Positions 44,301-53,289 are shown, counted from the first letter of the stretch. The stretch: DNA of 64,000 bases from Marinobacter lipolyticus SM19 (GCF_000397065.2 NZ_KE007306.1:242311-306310); one strand, 5' to 3'. Made by a program: numbers and translations. The notes: a model not told the origin generated them from the letters alone.

Positions 44301-45397
44301 GCTGCAAGCTCCGCCTTAATCACATTAATAACAAGTTCTTGGGCTCTTTCACTGAGATCACTGTATATTGGCAGGCACAGAATCCGGCTGGCAATGTCAC
44401 TCGACACTTCATGACTGTGAGAGTCTCCCAGACAAACAACAGACTCCAGAGACGGGTAGAAATATCTTCTGGTCAGTATGCCCTGATCCTTGAGTGAGGC
44501 TGCTATTCGAATGGTCTGTTCTTCGCTGTCAAATACGACCGGAACATAGGCGAAGTTATAACCGAGACCGGGGGATTGAATCTGGCGCTTAACTGTGTGC
44601 CCAAGTGCCTGCTCATAACGTTGCCAAACTACTGCCCGCGCGTTAAGGTTCATTTCAATCTCATCCAGTACACACAGCCCCATCGCAGCTTGCAACTCGC
44701 TCATCTTGGCATTAATACCTAGCTCCTCAATACATTCTGGCCCAGTGATACCAAAATTGATCATCTTTCTGGCCCGCGCCAAGTCTTCCTTATGCTTAAA
44801 AACTATAGCGCCGCCTTCACCGGTGTGGAACAGTTTGGTTGCGTGAAAGCTAAGAGTGGCTGCGTCGCCATATTTGAGTATGCTTTCGCCTTTGTACTGC
44901 ACGCCAAAGGCGTGGGACGCATCGTAAATGACTTTCAGGTTATTCTTCCGTGCAATAGACCCAATTTCTTCGACGTTGCAAGCATTACCGAATACGTGTA
45001 CTGGCACAACAGCACGGGTGTTTGGGGTTATAGCCGCTTCGATCTTTGCCGGGTCCAGGCACCAGGTATCCGGGTCTATATCAGCGAATACCGGCTCGAC
45101 CCCATCCCACTTCAAGGAGCTCGCTGTAGCAATAAAGGTGAACGGCGTGGTGATGGCCTCCGGGTTCTCGTCTGGCTGGGTATCACTAACTCCCAACGCA
45201 CGATAGGCAATTTGCAGAGCCAAAGTACCATTCGCCACCAGCAACAAGTTTTCTACGCCCAGATATTCTTCCAGACGGCGGGTAAGCTCACGTACCAGCT
45301 GCCCGTTGTTAGTAAACCAGTGGCGTTCGTAGATACCATCAATGTATTTATCGAGTTTTTCTCGACTGGGAAGGTAAGGTTTGGTTACAGGTATCAT
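44297..45397 (-). CDS. DegT/DnrJ/EryC1 sugar aminotransferase
   Basis: 366 residues. PLP-dependent transamination of a 4-keto-6-deoxy nucleotide sugar. The PLP-lysine is in SFHATKLFHTGEGGAIV; VPVHVFGNACNVEEI and YDASHAFGVQYKGE are the family's Asp and His regions. The first residues MIPVTKPYLPSREKLD suit the VioA/QdtB/RffA-like group. The probable substrate is dTDP-4-keto-6-deoxyglucose from RfbB (28587), giving dTDP-Qui4N or similar; a UDP-sugar from WbpM is the alternative. Translationally coupled to WbqC. Confidence 0.9.
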   Translation of the reverse strand: MIPVTKPYLPSREKLDKYIDGIYERHWFTNNGQLVRELTRRLEEYLGVENLLLVANGTLALQIAYRALGVSDTQPDENPEAITTPFTFIATASSLKWDGVEPVFADIDPDTWCLDPAKIEAAITPNTRAVVPVHVFGNACNVEEIGSIARKNNLKVIYDASHAFGVQYKGESILKYGDAATLSFHATKLFHTGEGGAIVFKHKEDLARARKMINFGITGPECIEELGINAKMSELQAAMGLCVLDEIEMNLNARAVVWQRYEQALGHTVKRQIQSPGLGYNFAYVPVVFDSEEQTIRIAASLKDQGILTRRYFYPSLESVVCLGDSHSHEVSSDIASRILCLPIYSDLSERAQELVINVIKAELAA

Positions 45398-45566
45398 TTA
45401 ATAGTACTCTTTAAGTTTACGCCCGGCCCCCTGTAAGGCTCTATTCGACAGAGTCTTTTCTGACAACTAACTAAGGAGGACGTCGATAGCCGCACTTTTC
45501 TTTGCGTGTCTACCCAATACTCTGCCGATTACATTTGTCACATGCCACATAAAAAATAGCAAATGC

Positions 45567-47531
45567 TTAAAAGAGATCTACCATCCCAGCATCAATTATT
45601 AACCGCTTTACTTGGGGAGCAATCGATTCAGCAAAGGAAGCGGTAAGGTGGCTGGAATCCCGGAAAACCACCTTCTCTCCTCGTTTAGCACTGCAAACAC
45701 GGTCTGGGCAAATCAGCTCATTAAAATTGAGAACCGTTACTTTTTCGACTTTTTTCTGGTAGAAATCGAGTGCCTGACTTAGCGGTGGCAACGAATCGTT
45801 TAGCTGAATACTGCACTTTCGGCTTGCAAAGCCTGGAGCCCATCGGTTTCTTGATAGACATTGAGGCCCAGAGAATCCCAGCTTTGGCGTAGGGGTGATT
45901 ACCATAACATGCTTCTCAGCAATACCAGCCAGAGAGCGAATCAACGAAACTCCAGACTCCTCCCATTGCTCCTTGGTATACGGATATCCGGAGCTTGAGC
46001 CGGTAAAAATGACCGTTGGCTCATACCTACCCAAGGTATTAATAATTTTCTCTTTCCATTCTTCACATTCTGTAAAAACTCGATTTATACGATCATAAAA
46101 GAATGGCAAATCTATCATTGGACACGATGATTTTGTTGCAATAATTAAACGCCATCCATTTATGGAAAACAGTTGATATATCGCCGGAAACCACTGTGCA
46201 GCAATGCTATCCCCAAGCAGAACTGCAGTTTTCTCAGCATCATCCGGACCAAAGACACAATATTCAACTTCAGAAGAGTGAAACCACTGGTCACACCCCA
46301 TTTCATATATTACAGGAAGGTTGATTGATTCCCAATTTACAGGCTCCTGATCAGACGATGCCATTAAATCGATCGTCCGCTCTTTCCATACTCCTCCCAG
46401 GACTATCACGAATGCGAATATAGACATGGAAAGCAGGAGCACTCGACCAGGACTCTCACCCCTTAAGTTTGAAATTCGGACGGGTAATTCTATATACCTA
46501 AAACTTAACCAAGCCATCAAAAAGCTTAATGCAACAAGAACAACAGTAACACCCGGAGAGTCATCGACCAACAACCAACCCAAAAGCAACACTGGCCAGT
46601 GCCACAAATACCATGAATAGGATAAACCACCCACAACCACGCCCCCCCTACTTCTCAGAATAAGGTTTAGTGGTGTGTCAATATCAGCGTTAAGCGAGAA
46701 TAGGACCAGCGCACATCCGACGGATGGTAGTAACGCGAAAAACCCGGGATACGACAACCCCTCCCGCAGAGCAAAAAAAGAAATACAGAGAAAGATGGTC
46801 CCCAGAAACTGAATAAAGAGCATAAAGTTTCGTTGAGGCGCCTTCTGAGAAGGCACGCGACCAGCCAGGACGATTAATGCCCCCAAAGCAAACTGCCAAA
46901 CCCGTGAGATTGGCAGAAAAAATCCCCAGACCGGCTTAACTAGAGTGAGAAATAATGAAAAGAAAAATCCTAAAGTAGTGGTTAGCAAAAGGATATAAAA
47001 TAGTCTTACGTTACTTTTACACTGGCTTTTATTAAGAAATACACCAGTAGCAAAGAGCAGAAAAAATGGCCAGAAAAAGTAGAATTGCTCCTCTACCCCT
47101 AGCGACCAAGTGTGCAAAAAAAGATTATATTCATGACCCGGATCAAAATATCCTCTATCGACAAAACTGAGATAAAGGTTATGAACCCAGGCTAAAGAGG
47201 CAATAGCGGAATTTTGTTGTAATTGCTGCTCCATGGGAGAAAGAAACACGAATGCCAAGGAACATACCACAACAACCATAAACAGAAGAGCAGGAAATAA
47301 GCGCTTCACTCTACCTGCGTAAAACGAAAAAACGTCAAGTGAACCTGTTTCTTCTAGTTCTGACAACAACTTTCTTGTTATCACGTATCCGGAAATTACA
47401 AAGAATACGTCCACACCAGTATAACCACCGGAGAGACTGCTCAGTCCTGCGTGGTAAAGAACAACCGCTAACACAGCGATTGCACGGAGGCCTTCGATTT
47501 CAGGAATTTTCGTTGAACAACTATGCTTCAA
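45567..47531 (-). CDS. OafA-type membrane acyltransferase with C-terminal SGNH domain
   Basis: 654 residues. An N-terminal acyltransferase-3 domain (about 10 membrane segments, residues 10-370) begins EIEGLRAIAVLAVVLYHAG and YTGVDVFFVISGYVITRKL, the family's H and R motifs; FLHTWSLGVEEQFYFFWPF is the second signature. The C-terminal periplasmic SGNH part has VLLGDSIAAQWFPAI and a terminal DSSHLTASFA (Asp-x-x-His). It O-acetylates or otherwise acylates surface sugars. Starts at a TTG (47531) with AAAGGG at 8 bases. A short G7 run lies in RSRGGVVVGG. It has 169 empty bases before the DegT gene start. Confidence 0.92.
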   Translation of the reverse strand: MKHSCSTKIPEIEGLRAIAVLAVVLYHAGLSSLSGGYTGVDVFFVISGYVITRKLLSELEETGSLDVFSFYAGRVKRLFPALLFMVVVVCSLAFVFLSPMEQQLQQNSAIASLAWVHNLYLSFVDRGYFDPGHEYNLFLHTWSLGVEEQFYFFWPFFLLFATGVFLNKSQCKSNVRLFYILLLTTTLGFFFSLFLTLVKPVWGFFLPISRVWQFALGALIVLAGRVPSQKAPQRNFMLFIQFLGTIFLCISFFALREGLSYPGFFALLPSVGCALVLFSLNADIDTPLNLILRSRGGVVVGGLSYSWYLWHWPVLLLGWLLVDDSPGVTVVLVALSFLMAWLSFRYIELPVRISNLRGESPGRVLLLSMSIFAFVIVLGGVWKERTIDLMASSDQEPVNWESINLPVIYEMGCDQWFHSSEVEYCVFGPDDAEKTAVLLGDSIAAQWFPAIYQLFSINGWRLIIATKSSCPMIDLPFFYDRINRVFTECEEWKEKIINTLGRYEPTVIFTGSSSGYPYTKEQWEESGVSLIRSLAGIAEKHVMVITPTPKLGFSGPQCLSRNRWAPGFASRKCSIQLNDSLPPLSQALDFYQKKVEKVTVLNFNELICPDRVCSAKRGEKVVFRDSSHLTASFAESIAPQVKRLIIDAGMVDLF

Positions 47532-47576
47532 GACTTCGCGCCCTTTGCCACAAGGAATCCCCTGTCTCTATCAGAT

Positions 47577-48488
47577 TCAAGATCGCCGACTCTCTCTACC
47601 TAATTTCAGCCGGGCTTTCTCAACGTACTTCACGATTATCAGAAGTAAACCGATACCTATGACACAGGCTTTTCTTTTTATGCCAGAAATCTCTCTATTT
47701 CGTAGAACAAACCCAACCTGCTGAATAAGTCTCACCAGTAGAGGTTCCACATGCGCGCCTTCAACCGGCTGAAACTCTGGCGCGCTAATATCGTGCTGCC
47801 CCCCTGCAATACGGCGGGTTTTGGCAACCAATTCTGACAAATTCCTACGCGCGGGATGAGTTACCCTACAAGAAGGCTGATAAACAATCGAGAACCCATG
47901 GGAAGCAGCCCTCGTGCACCACTCATAATCTCCCTTGGACTTAAGATTTTCGTCAAATGTGCCAACAGCCTCAAACACTTCCCTCTTGGCAAATAAGTTA
48001 GCCGTAACCGTGAATCCTTTCCGCTCAATATTAGTTCTTTGTTGAAACCCATAGGTCAAGTCGAATAATTCCGCAGGGGTTGGCCTTTTCTGATCAAATG
48101 GCCGTAGCTCGACCTCTCCACCAATTATCGATGCCCTGTCGCGATAAATCGAATTAACACCATTTTCTATCCAACATGCTTCCGGGATGCAGTCCGCATC
48201 AGTGAATGCAAATATCTGGCCTCGAGCCTGAGAGATTCCTTTATTTCTTGCAGCATAAGAGCCAATCTTTTCATTTTCCTCTGAAAGATGGTAGATCACA
48301 TCGTTTCCGGAGGTTAAAAATGACTTTATTACATCCATAGAATCGTCATTTGAGCCATTATTCACCAGGATCACTTCGAATCTGTCATGTGGATAGGACT
48401 GTCGTGACAATGCCTGCAACAAATGCCGAATTTGTCTTCCGGCATTGTAGTAAGGAACAATAACACTTAGGAAAGGAAATGCTGTCAA
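47577..48488 (-). CDS. GT2 glycosyltransferase
   Basis: 303 residues. FLSVIVPYYNAGRQIRHLLQ opens the GT-A fold; ILVNNGSNDDSMDVI and FAFTDADCIPEACWIENG supply the NDP and DxD sites; RNLSELVAKTRRIAGGQHD resembles membrane-linked transferases of the exopolysaccharide type. Starts at TTG (48488) with AGGTG 7 bases upstream. It is 43 bases downstream of the DUF354 gene and 45 bases upstream of the acyltransferase gene. One hydrophobic stretch near the end (IGIGLLLIIVKYV) could anchor it to the membrane. Confidence 0.86.
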   Translation of the reverse strand: MTAFPFLSVIVPYYNAGRQIRHLLQALSRQSYPHDRFEVILVNNGSNDDSMDVIKSFLTSGNDVIYHLSEENEKIGSYAARNKGISQARGQIFAFTDADCIPEACWIENGVNSIYRDRASIIGGEVELRPFDQKRPTPAELFDLTYGFQQRTNIERKGFTVTANLFAKREVFEAVGTFDENLKSKGDYEWCTRAASHGFSIVYQPSCRVTHPARRNLSELVAKTRRIAGGQHDISAPEFQPVEGAHVEPLLVRLIQQVGFVLRNREISGIKRKACVIGIGLLLIIVKYVEKARLKLGRESRRS

Positions 48489-48531
48489 CGTTTCACACCT
48501 AAAATTATTATGCAGCTCATTAAATAGAACT

Positions 48532-49566
48532 TCACTTTACCGCCATTCTTTCGATTAAATTGGCCGAATACTCAACAACATTAATCGTATCGTCCATTAG
48601 AGCCTTGTGACGCGACAAAATTTCTTCAGGCGAAACCAACAACCAGGCCATAATACTATCTATCAATGCCTTTTCTGATAAGTCTTTGACATTCTGGAGC
48701 AGTCCATAAAGGGACTCCTGTTCATTACAGTAGCCCCGCCCAGTATGTGCCGCATAAATCGCTGGTACACCCAATACCACCGACTCCGAAGCCATTGTTG
48801 CGCTTTCTCCAACGTATAGTCGACAGAAGGCCATAACGTGATGCAGTGAGGACGGACTGCCCTTGTAACTGTATGGGAGTAAATCATCAGGCAAAGGAGC
48901 TTCAGACGATACGATAACTTTTCCCTTCATACCAAGAAAACTCACTACACTTCGCAACAACTCTATAGACCAACCTTTTTCATTCAGATCATGGTTCGCG
49001 TTCCAGGAAACAACACGAACGAGAAAAGTTTCTTCTGACTGAGATAAACCGTTTACCACTGCCTCGGCATACTTTGGCTTGAAGTAGTCGGGGTGCAGGT
49101 ACGACAACTCATGATAACCGTTATATCTTTCACTCCTTTTTGGCAGCCAACCTTCATAAGATCTAGGCACGCTGACGATTGAAGCGAAGGGGTAAGTTAA
49201 AGCATTTTGTAGGGTAGCATTTTCGGTATCATAAAAAACCACAGAAGAAGTATTAGTAATACGCCCCACTTGGGCCACAAAAATTCCACCTATAGCAGAC
49301 ATAACGTCGGGCTTAAACCTACGATTAACTTTATATAGCGCGAAATTTCGGGTTATCAGCTCTTTAAGCATCCCAACTACCCCCCCTTTGCTTGCGGTGG
49401 ATAGTACATAATGCGGGACATCCATATCTTCCAGTAGTTTTACCGTAACTTCTTTCTCCCGACTGGTAACGAGAATCTCATGCCCCCGCTCTTTCAAAAC
49501 AGAGATGGTATTCTTGAAAAAATGAACATGAGCAGGGTGACATATATCGATCAGTATTCTACTCAT
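48532..49566 (-). CDS. DUF354-family GT-B-like protein
   Basis: 344 residues. Begins ILIDICHPAHVHFFKNTI, the DUF354 hallmark, followed by GGIFVAQVGRITNTSSVVFY and FYDTENATLQNAL. The later SSLHHVMAFCRLYVGESATM and VLGVPAIYAAHTGRGYCNEQ look like the sugar-nucleotide site of GT-B folds (UDP-GlcNAc 2-epimerase/MurG-like). Function is unproven; members lie in polysaccharide loci of bacteria and archaea. Overlaps the GT2 gene upstream by 4 bases (ATGA-type), hence translationally coupled. A G7 run is in the coding sequence at the SKGGVVG stretch. Confidence 0.82.
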   Translation of the reverse strand: MSRILIDICHPAHVHFFKNTISVLKERGHEILVTSREKEVTVKLLEDMDVPHYVLSTASKGGVVGMLKELITRNFALYKVNRRFKPDVMSAIGGIFVAQVGRITNTSSVVFYDTENATLQNALTYPFASIVSVPRSYEGWLPKRSERYNGYHELSYLHPDYFKPKYAEAVVNGLSQSEETFLVRVVSWNANHDLNEKGWSIELLRSVVSFLGMKGKVIVSSEAPLPDDLLPYSYKGSPSSLHHVMAFCRLYVGESATMASESVVLGVPAIYAAHTGRGYCNEQESLYGLLQNVKDLSEKALIDSIMAWLLVSPEEILSRHKALMDDTINVVEYSANLIERMAVK

Positions 49567-50468
49567 TTGCTCGACTGGTCTCCCTGAGCTTCCTCAACTC
49601 TATCATCCCCTGAATCGGACTCTTGATACATCAGCTGAGTGATTTGTTCTGATACGAGGCCCATCAAAAAGATCAATATTGCTGTAGTAAAGAGCAGTGC
49701 ACTCATATTTGTAAATCTGCCCACACTTATATATGTAAAAATATAATAACCAATGCCCATGAGCAGAGGGAGAAGACTTAGCGGGAAGAAAAGTTTTAGT
49801 GGGGAATACAAGGTTCCAATTTTGAAAATGATTAACAGAAAACGAATACCATCTTTCAAAGGACGAATATGGCTCTTACCGTCACGCCGGCCAGCGTGGA
49901 TCGCCTCATAAGCCACGGAGTAGCCTGCCCTGAAAAAAGCCATAGTACTCGTTGTCGGGTAGGAAAACCCATTAGGCAGAAGCGACAGGAATTCGCGGAA
50001 CTTCTTTGCTCTCGCCACCCTGAATCCCGAGGTCAAGTCCGCGACTTTATGCCCAGTCATATAGCTGGCCAGCCAGTTATACACTTTATTCGCGACACCT
50101 CTCCCGACATTGGCTTGGGAACCCTTCTGGCGAGAACCGACAACCAGGTCAAACCCTTCATTTAATTTCGCCAACAAACGGGGAATATCCTGCGGATCAT
50201 GCTGGCCGTCAGCATCCATGAACAGTAGTATGTCACCTTTCGCCGCTCTTACCCCTGCCTTAATCGCCGCGCCATTCCCCTTGGAGTAGGGGTGACTGAT
50301 CACCTTGACTCCATCACGGGCAGCTACTTTGGCTGTCTCATCAGTTGACCCGTCATCAACAACGATTATCTCAAGTGGAGAACAAGAAGAACTAATTCCG
50401 TCTAGTACATCAGGCAGTGATAATTGTTCATTCTTTGCTGGAATTATAATACTGAGGGAATCTGTCAT
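49563..50468 (-). CDS. DPM1/ArnC-like GT2 glycosyltransferase with C-terminal membrane helices
   Basis: 301 residues. SLSIIIPAKNEQLSLPDVL, IIVVDDGSTDETAKVA and DILLFMDADGQHDPQDIPRL are the GT2 nucleotide and DADGQ sites of polyprenyl-phosphate sugar synthases. VADLTSGFRVARAKKF and YPTTSTMAFFRAGYS follow. Two membrane helices near the C-terminus (LFFPLSLLPLLMGIGYYIF; LLFTTAILIFLMGLV) anchor it. It may make undecaprenyl-phosphate-linked sugar for a GT-C enzyme such as the next gene, with which it overlaps by 4 bases. It could also modify O-antigen. Confidence 0.87.
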   Translation of the reverse strand: MTDSLSIIIPAKNEQLSLPDVLDGISSSCSPLEIIVVDDGSTDETAKVAARDGVKVISHPYSKGNGAAIKAGVRAAKGDILLFMDADGQHDPQDIPRLLAKLNEGFDLVVGSRQKGSQANVGRGVANKVYNWLASYMTGHKVADLTSGFRVARAKKFREFLSLLPNGFSYPTTSTMAFFRAGYSVAYEAIHAGRRDGKSHIRPLKDGIRFLLIIFKIGTLYSPLKLFFPLSLLPLLMGIGYYIFTYISVGRFTNMSALLFTTAILIFLMGLVSEQITQLMYQESDSGDDRVEEAQGDQSSK

Positions 50469-52381
50469 CCGTCGGTCGCTCGCGCCAGGTTTAATTGTTG
50501 CCTCAACTGTTCTATTTCTTCATTCAATTCAAAACACTGGGTATCCAGAGAATTGCGACACCGAGACTCCATAATGTTATATAGCTCTACCGCATATGAC
50601 CGGTCATCCTGAGCGAGGGCCACCTGAACTGCTGCAAAGAGAACATCCAGTCTTTTCGTTCCTGTGAGCGCATCAGCCAGATATAGACTGGCCCTATCGA
50701 ACTCGCCAGCATAGTAATATATCTTGGCAACAGCAACGTTGAGATCGACCGAAGCCTTCGCGAAGTTTTTGTTTCCCAGAAGAATGAGTGACGCACGTAA
50801 CACCTTCTTTGCAGTGCCTTCAACGCAGCTCCCACTCTCCAACTTTTCCATTATTGACGACAGGGTGTTAATGGCATTTTTGTCATACGCTGCTGCTTGA
50901 GCGCTCTGATAAAGCAGGATTTCGGGGACTGAGCTTTCCACGTCACGTCCAAGGCAGCTTATTTCCAGCCACATCAAAGGTTTCGTTACACTATCGGGGA
51001 ACTCATCAATCGTCTGCGCGTAAAAATCATTAGCCTTGCCATAAAGCCCGTAGGAAACCAACATGGACGCCATATGGCTTTGTGTTCTTGTTGAAGCGGG
51101 GTTTGATTCATACCAACGAACAGCCTGCTTTAGAGGATTACCCCAGATTCTGGCTTCCTGATAGGAAATGAGTGAAAACATCAACGAGAAAAGTATTACC
51201 CCAACCGTGGCCACTGACAGAACCTTCCGGGGGAGCCCGACAACAACGCCAGCCAAAACAATGAACAACCCGACAGACGGGAGATAGTTACGATGCTCAA
51301 AGTACAACTCAAGAGCAAGAACTGAAGACTCAAGCGAGTGACCTATCAAGAATACCAATATTCCGATTGTTATCAGCGGATATTTCTTTCTGACCACAAA
51401 CGAAAGCACTAACATCGCAATTAGCAGCGCAAGCCCAAAGACTGTGCTGATCGGAGCCAACAGACCTCGTGAGACAGGGAAATTATCCCAGAGCACCACA
51501 AAATCCTGCCCCACCGGGTACAAAGTTTTTGCTGCGTACATCGGAATTATTCGAAACTGGCTATACACCCGCTCGAAAAACGAAAAATCCCGATACGTAT
51601 ATGCATCAATGAAGTATTTCTGAAAATCGAAAATGAAAACAGTCAATAATAGGTAGATCGGGCTCAAAACGGCGTTGATTCCAACAAATCGTAACGGCTT
51701 ACTGACTTGCAGCTCGGGAGGCTTCGCCCAAAACACGACCATGCATAGCAGAGGGAGCAGAATTCCATTCTCTTTCGACAACACTGCCATCACCGTGCAC
51801 AGCAACACTGCCACGATTGCAAGCAAAAACCGACAATCAGCGCTCCTGAACCTGGAAAAATAGAGTAGATAGACCCATAGATTGATACCTACCAACATCC
51901 AAAATGCGGCCAGCATTGCCATCCGCTGGATCACATATTGCACCGTTGTTTGATGGATTGGCGATGCAGCCCAGGCAAATGCAATCACTAAAGCAAAAAA
52001 CAGAACCAATCCTAGATTCGTGCCAGCCTTTGGGGACGCGATCGCGCGCATGAGATTGCATAACAGAACAAAAACAAGCAGGAAGTTGGCAGCGTGAATC
52101 AGGTAATTCACAACTTTGAAATAGTATGGCTCTGGCCAACTGTTATGCTGGAAGGCAAAGGTTACTAAAGACGCCGGGCGACCCAAGCTACCAACGCCCC
52201 CTGCGAGGAATGCGTAGTATCTCTCCAAAGAGCCTTCCGATAGGCTTGCCAATCCGGAGAGGTTGCCTGTGTCGTCCAGAATCCAGGCCCCACTTGCTCC
52301 CGGCAAGTTCAGAAATAGCAACGCCCCGGCCAGAATTATCGAGGTAGCATAAACGATGATCCGAGCTTTTAAACTTTCCAT
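50465..52381 (-). CDS. Multi-membrane GT-C/Wzy-like protein with TPR tail, next to pilA
   Basis: 638 residues. About ten to twelve membrane segments occupy residues 8-420. The first loop contains GAWILDDTGN, an Asp-Asp pair as used by many GT-C glycosyltransferases, and VQYVIQRMAMLAAFWMLVG follows. The soluble C-terminal part (about 430-638) has TPR-like helices (STRTQSHMASMLVSYGLYG, LAQDDRSYAVELYNIME). TMTC-like and TfpW-like pilin glycosyltransferases share this style. It lies 54 bases downstream of pilA, beyond a terminator, and overlaps the DPM1-like gene by 4 bases, so pilin glycosylation with a lipid-linked sugar is a good hypothesis. O-antigen polymerase is the alternative. Confidence 0.65.
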   Translation of the reverse strand: MESLKARIIVYATSIILAGALLFLNLPGASGAWILDDTGNLSGLASLSEGSLERYYAFLAGGVGSLGRPASLVTFAFQHNSWPEPYYFKVVNYLIHAANFLLVFVLLCNLMRAIASPKAGTNLGLVLFFALVIAFAWAASPIHQTTVQYVIQRMAMLAAFWMLVGINLWVYLLYFSRFRSADCRFLLAIVAVLLCTVMAVLSKENGILLPLLCMVVFWAKPPELQVSKPLRFVGINAVLSPIYLLLTVFIFDFQKYFIDAYTYRDFSFFERVYSQFRIIPMYAAKTLYPVGQDFVVLWDNFPVSRGLLAPISTVFGLALLIAMLVLSFVVRKKYPLITIGILVFLIGHSLESSVLALELYFEHRNYLPSVGLFIVLAGVVVGLPRKVLSVATVGVILFSLMFSLISYQEARIWGNPLKQAVRWYESNPASTRTQSHMASMLVSYGLYGKANDFYAQTIDEFPDSVTKPLMWLEISCLGRDVESSVPEILLYQSAQAAAYDKNAINTLSSIMEKLESGSCVEGTAKKVLRASLILLGNKNFAKASVDLNVAVAKIYYYAGEFDRASLYLADALTGTKRLDVLFAAVQVALAQDDRSYAVELYNIMESRCRNSLDTQCFELNEEIEQLRQQLNLARATDG

Positions 52382-52383
52382 AT

Positions 52384-52417
52384 AAAAAAGCCCATCGCGA
52401 TTTTAACCGCGATGGGC
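52384..52417 (-). terminator. Intrinsic terminator downstream of pilA
   Basis: On the minus strand GCCCATCGCG and CGCGATGGGC (52408-52417 and 52390-52399 on the plus strand) form a perfect 10-base stem with an 8-base loop, followed directly by six T. This is a textbook rho-independent terminator. The GT-C gene begins 3 bases beyond, so it would be expressed by read-through or from its own promoter. Confidence 0.9.
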
Positions 52418-52435
52418 CCTGACTCCATTCAGAAA

Positions 52436-52894
52436 TTACTTACAAGCAGTCGGCAGGTAGTTATCGGCAATGGTATTGGTTGCTGCCGCAGCACCAAGAT
52501 TACCGCACTCCCAAGTGGAGCCACCGTCAGCAGTGGCAATTGCGAATGTCTCGCCAGCGATGTTGTTATTAACATCAGCTGCCTTCATGGTAGCTGAAAT
52601 CGTCCACGCATTAGTGCCATCGTCAGTGATAGCCATGCTCGCAACATACTTACCAGCAGTAGTAGCTCCGAGATCAGCCAAAGTCGGAACAGTCGCCTTG
52701 TTCTGGAAATATTCAGCAGAAGGAGACTTCAGACCGCCAGTCAGGTTAACAGCCTCAGTCACCTGAGAGCGTGCAATGTAGTCTTGATAGGCAGGAATAG
52801 CGACAGCTGCCAGAATACCGATGATCGCCACAACGATCATCAGTTCGATCAGTGTGAAACCCTTTTGCGCTTGGTTCATCTGAATGTTTTTCAT
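52436..52894 (-). CDS. pilA: Type IV major pilin, prepilin form
   Basis: 152 residues. The prepilin signature is [20 protein letters not shown], with cleavage after Gly12 by PilD and N-methylation of the new Phe; Glu at mature position 5 is present. The rest of the long N-terminal helix follows. Cys130 and Cys151 should form the C-terminal disulfide loop (D-region). The AGAGG-type site 8 bases before ATG 52894 supports that start; an ATG five codons later is less likely. It should assemble into retractile pili for twitching and DNA uptake. Divergent from pilB over 395 bases. A sigma-54 promoter is at 52990-53006 and a terminator follows the stop. Confidence 0.96.
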   Translation of the reverse strand: MKNIQMNQAQKGFTLIELMIVVAIIGILAAVAIPAYQDYIARSQVTEAVNLTGGLKSPSAEYFQNKATVPTLADLGATTAGKYVASMAITDDGTNAWTISATMKAADVNNNIAGETFAIATADGGSTWECGNLGAAAATNTIADNYLPTACK

Positions 52895-53289
52895 TATTAA
52901 ACCTCTGTGTTAGTCGGTTTTTGATTTCGAGATGGCTCCGGGGCCGGTGGAGCTTTGCCCCGCAACCGGTTTGAGCCTAAATGAATCCAAGCAGGGGACG
53001 TGCCAACCTTATAGACCATCAATTAAATGGCATTATATCAGTAACATGCACACTCTACGTGAACCGCGTCACACACAACTAAAATGTAAAACAATGTCAA
53101 CCAGCGTCAGTGTGTGACAAATTTCGTCACCCACCGGGCGCCACTACCCAAACACACACCCGGCCTATCCTTGAGTTGGATCATGCTTTACAGTTCGTGA
53201 CTTTCCAAAGCATGTCCAGCCATCTAAACTCTTGTACATTCGCTCTTGGCAGAGTTTCAGCAACTTAGGCAGCACTCTTTATACCCTTT
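52895..53289. promoter_or_regulatory. Divergent pilA-pilB control region, 395 bases
   Basis: No gene. The pilA-proximal part holds the sigma-54 promoter and an approximately 85-base leader in which GCTCC and GGAGC (near 52935-52953) could pair as a small hairpin. The AT-rich middle (53020-53110) could contain binding sites for the PilR activator upstream of the promoter. No convincing sigma-70 promoter for pilB was found, and pilB has no good ribosome-binding site before its ATG. Confidence 0.6.
52990..53006 (-). promoter_or_regulatory. Sigma-54 (RpoN) promoter of pilA
   Basis: Minus strand reads TTGGCACG then TCCC then CTGCT. The GG at -24 and GC at -12 are 12 bases apart, exactly as required (consensus TGGCACGN4TTGC). 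The start of transcription should be near 52979, leaving a leader of about 85 bases. In Pseudomonas, pilA is controlled by RpoN with PilS/PilR; those regulators are not in the window. Confidence 0.85.

Noticed and set aside
46620-46660. Run of seven G in the acyltransferase gene, and a similar run near 49381 in the DUF354 gene
   Set aside because: Shorter than tracts usually shown to slip, and both frames are intact; kept only as a comment in the gene entries.
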